From CAYWMP01 sp964459445 (GTDB taxonomy: Bacteria; Desulfobacterota; DSM-4660; Desulfatiglandales; HGW-15): a stretch of DNA of 21,833 nt. Below, one piece after another: positions 20,802 through 21,833 of the stretch. The translations under genes were made by a program, and so were the position numbers. The stretch covers positions 1-21,833 of the forward strand of contig CAYWMP010000097.1 in NCBI GenBank assembly GCA_964459445.1, in the 5' to 3' direction. The notes beneath the pieces were generated by a model that saw nothing but the letters and a program-made list of their open reading frames with translations, did no database searches and was not told the origin of the DNA. How positions within the stretch are numbered: the first letter of the stretch is position 1; each line of letters starts with the position of its first letter.

Positions 20802-21726
20802 GGATGCAAAGATCAGCTTTGTAGGGTCCGACACTTTTGCAGGGAAACAGAGACTCTGTAAAGAACTCCTCAAAAAATGGGGCAATATTCCGATTGAGGA
20901 CATCACCGTTCATATGGCACAAACATATCTTCTCGAGAGGGCAAACAGGGTAAGCAACAACTCATTCAATGTTTATCGAAAAGAAGGTAGGCGGATCTTT
21001 GAATGGGGGAAAAAACAGAATCTGTTTCCAAAGGAATCCCTGAATCCTTTTGCAGAGGTTGAAAAGAAGAGGCATGAGACAACAAAATCACGGCCCGCTG
21101 CAATCGAACATGTCATCAAAGCATACATGGCTGCAACCCCAGATCAGAAGGATTTAATCCTTACCTACCTGGTTACGGGCGCCAGGAAATCTGAAATTCT
21201 CAAGTGGGAGTGGGCTGACATTGATTTTAAAAATAGGATCTACGCTCTTCACACCAGAAAATCAGGCTCCGGCGAAGTAAAAACAACCTACCACGAAATG
21301 CCTGCCCTGTTATGCGAAATTCTTGAACGACGTTTCAAAAAGCGGCACTCTACCTTGCCCTATGTTTTTTGGCATAAATTCTGGGACAGGAAAAAAGGGG
21401 AATGGAGAGAAGACCGTTATCAGAATCTGAACAGGTTTACTGAGAGAATCTGTAAAAAAGCCGGGGTTCCAAAATTCGGCCTTCATCAGCTGAGGCACTT
21501 GGCAACGGCAGTCCTCAAGGAAAAGGGCAACATGGGCTTGGCAAAGCTACAGAGATTTCTGCGTCACGACCACCAGAAAACCACAGAGATATACGCCGGA
21601 CATTTGGAAAGCGGCACCAAAGAGCAAACGGAATTCTTGGCGGATTTCTGGAAGGACGCATTAGAAAATCCCACCGCAACGTCTAATCAATCGTCTAACG
21701 CCAATAGCGGTCCAACTCGAAAATAG
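20590..21726 (+). CDS. int: Tyrosine recombinase / phage-type integrase
   Basis: A 378-residue site-specific recombinase. Residues 1-55 form an arm-binding beta domain (MPIYKVKGRYYIRVEKDG), about 60-165 a SAM-like core-binding domain and about 170-345 the catalytic domain. Catalytic residues: Arg199 (TGARKSE), probable Lys224, His299-x-x-Arg302 (HQLRH), His326 (LRHDH) and nucleophile Tyr335 (TTEIYAG). All are in place, so it should be active. GGGGGG lies 6 bases before the ATG. Its stop is 20 bases from the 3' end of the tRNA-Pro gene, the expected layout when the attachment site is that tRNA end. Confidence 0.95.
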   Translation: MPIYKVKGRYYIRVEKDGVKWTPAKAGMLQTSWRTKKEARVAEAELRHRIEKLKTTPTSLDLLTLCNEYLKDAKISFVGSDTFAGKQRLCKELLKKWGNIPIEDITVHMAQTYLLERANRVSNNSFNVYRKEGRRIFEWGKKQNLFPKESLNPFAEVEKKRHETTKSRPAAIEHVIKAYMAATPDQKDLILTYLVTGARKSEILKWEWADIDFKNRIYALHTRKSGSGEVKTTYHEMPALLCEILERRFKKRHSTLPYVFWHKFWDRKKGEWREDRYQNLNRFTERICKKAGVPKFGLHQLRHLATAVLKEKGNMGLAKLQRFLRHDHQKTTEIYAGHLESGTKEQTEFLADFWKDALENPTATSNQSSNANSGPTRK

Positions 21727-21746
21727 ATGCAACTCATTGATTTTAC

Positions 21747-21823
<77 letters not shown>

Positions 21824-21833
21824 TTGTTTTGCT

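Overview
The window looks like the tRNA-proximal end of an integrated genomic island in a Gram-negative (diderm) bacterium of medium GC. Two exported LPP20-like proteins (one with a likely lipobox) point to an outer membrane. The mix of divergent Hsp70/GrpE genes, a VirD4-like ATPase and LPP20-like genes would fit a deltaproteobacterium (Desulfobacterota-like), but the sequence alone does not settle the taxon. The right edge is a tRNA-Pro(UGG) gene on the minus strand. A tyrosine integrase ends 20 bases from the tRNA 3' end, the usual arrangement for an element that inserts into a tRNA gene.

Layout. (1) 1-2890, minus strand: a chaperone operon transcribed leftwards, with a GrpE-like exchange factor, a lid-less Hsp70 and a second Hsp70 cut by the window edge. 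(2) 3299-4795, minus strand: two coupled genes for LPP20-like exported proteins behind a good sigma70-type promoter. (3) 4928-5200, plus strand: a small XRE/Cro-type repressor diverging from them. A 7-bp repeat lies over the lipoprotein promoter and next to the repressor start. (4) 5251-11214, plus strand: a set resembling a reduced type VII (ESX/Ess-like) secretion locus. It has a two-helix membrane protein, a three-module EssC/FtsK-type ATPase, a coiled-coil protein with two C-terminal membrane helices, three small WXG100-like proteins sharing an unusual W-x-D-x5-F signature, a 301-residue candidate substrate and a small membrane protein. (5) 11289-19206, plus strand: a 404-residue protein with a C-terminal helix-turn-helix, a 240-residue protein of unknown function, four paralogous copies of an undescribed ~190-residue helical domain (one fused to a Lon/S16-like protease fold), and a VirD4/TraG-like ATPase whose P-loop ends in AKS. 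(6) 19338-21726, plus strand: an archaeo-eukaryotic-type primase with a four-cysteine PriL-like tail, an excisionase-like helix-turn-helix protein overlapping the integrase, and the integrase.

Working model (inference). The island carries a WXG100/EssC-like export or conflict system in a diderm host. The EssC-like motor would handle the WxD proteins and the 301-residue protein. The Lon-like protein and its three stand-alone paralogues, with the second (VirD4-like) ATPase, would form another sub-complex. Hsp70/GrpE may fold or disassemble components, and the LPP20-like proteins may supply envelope parts. Primase, excisionase and integrase serve element maintenance and mobility. No relaxase, DnaJ, recognisable toxin domain, CRISPR array or insertion sequence was seen.
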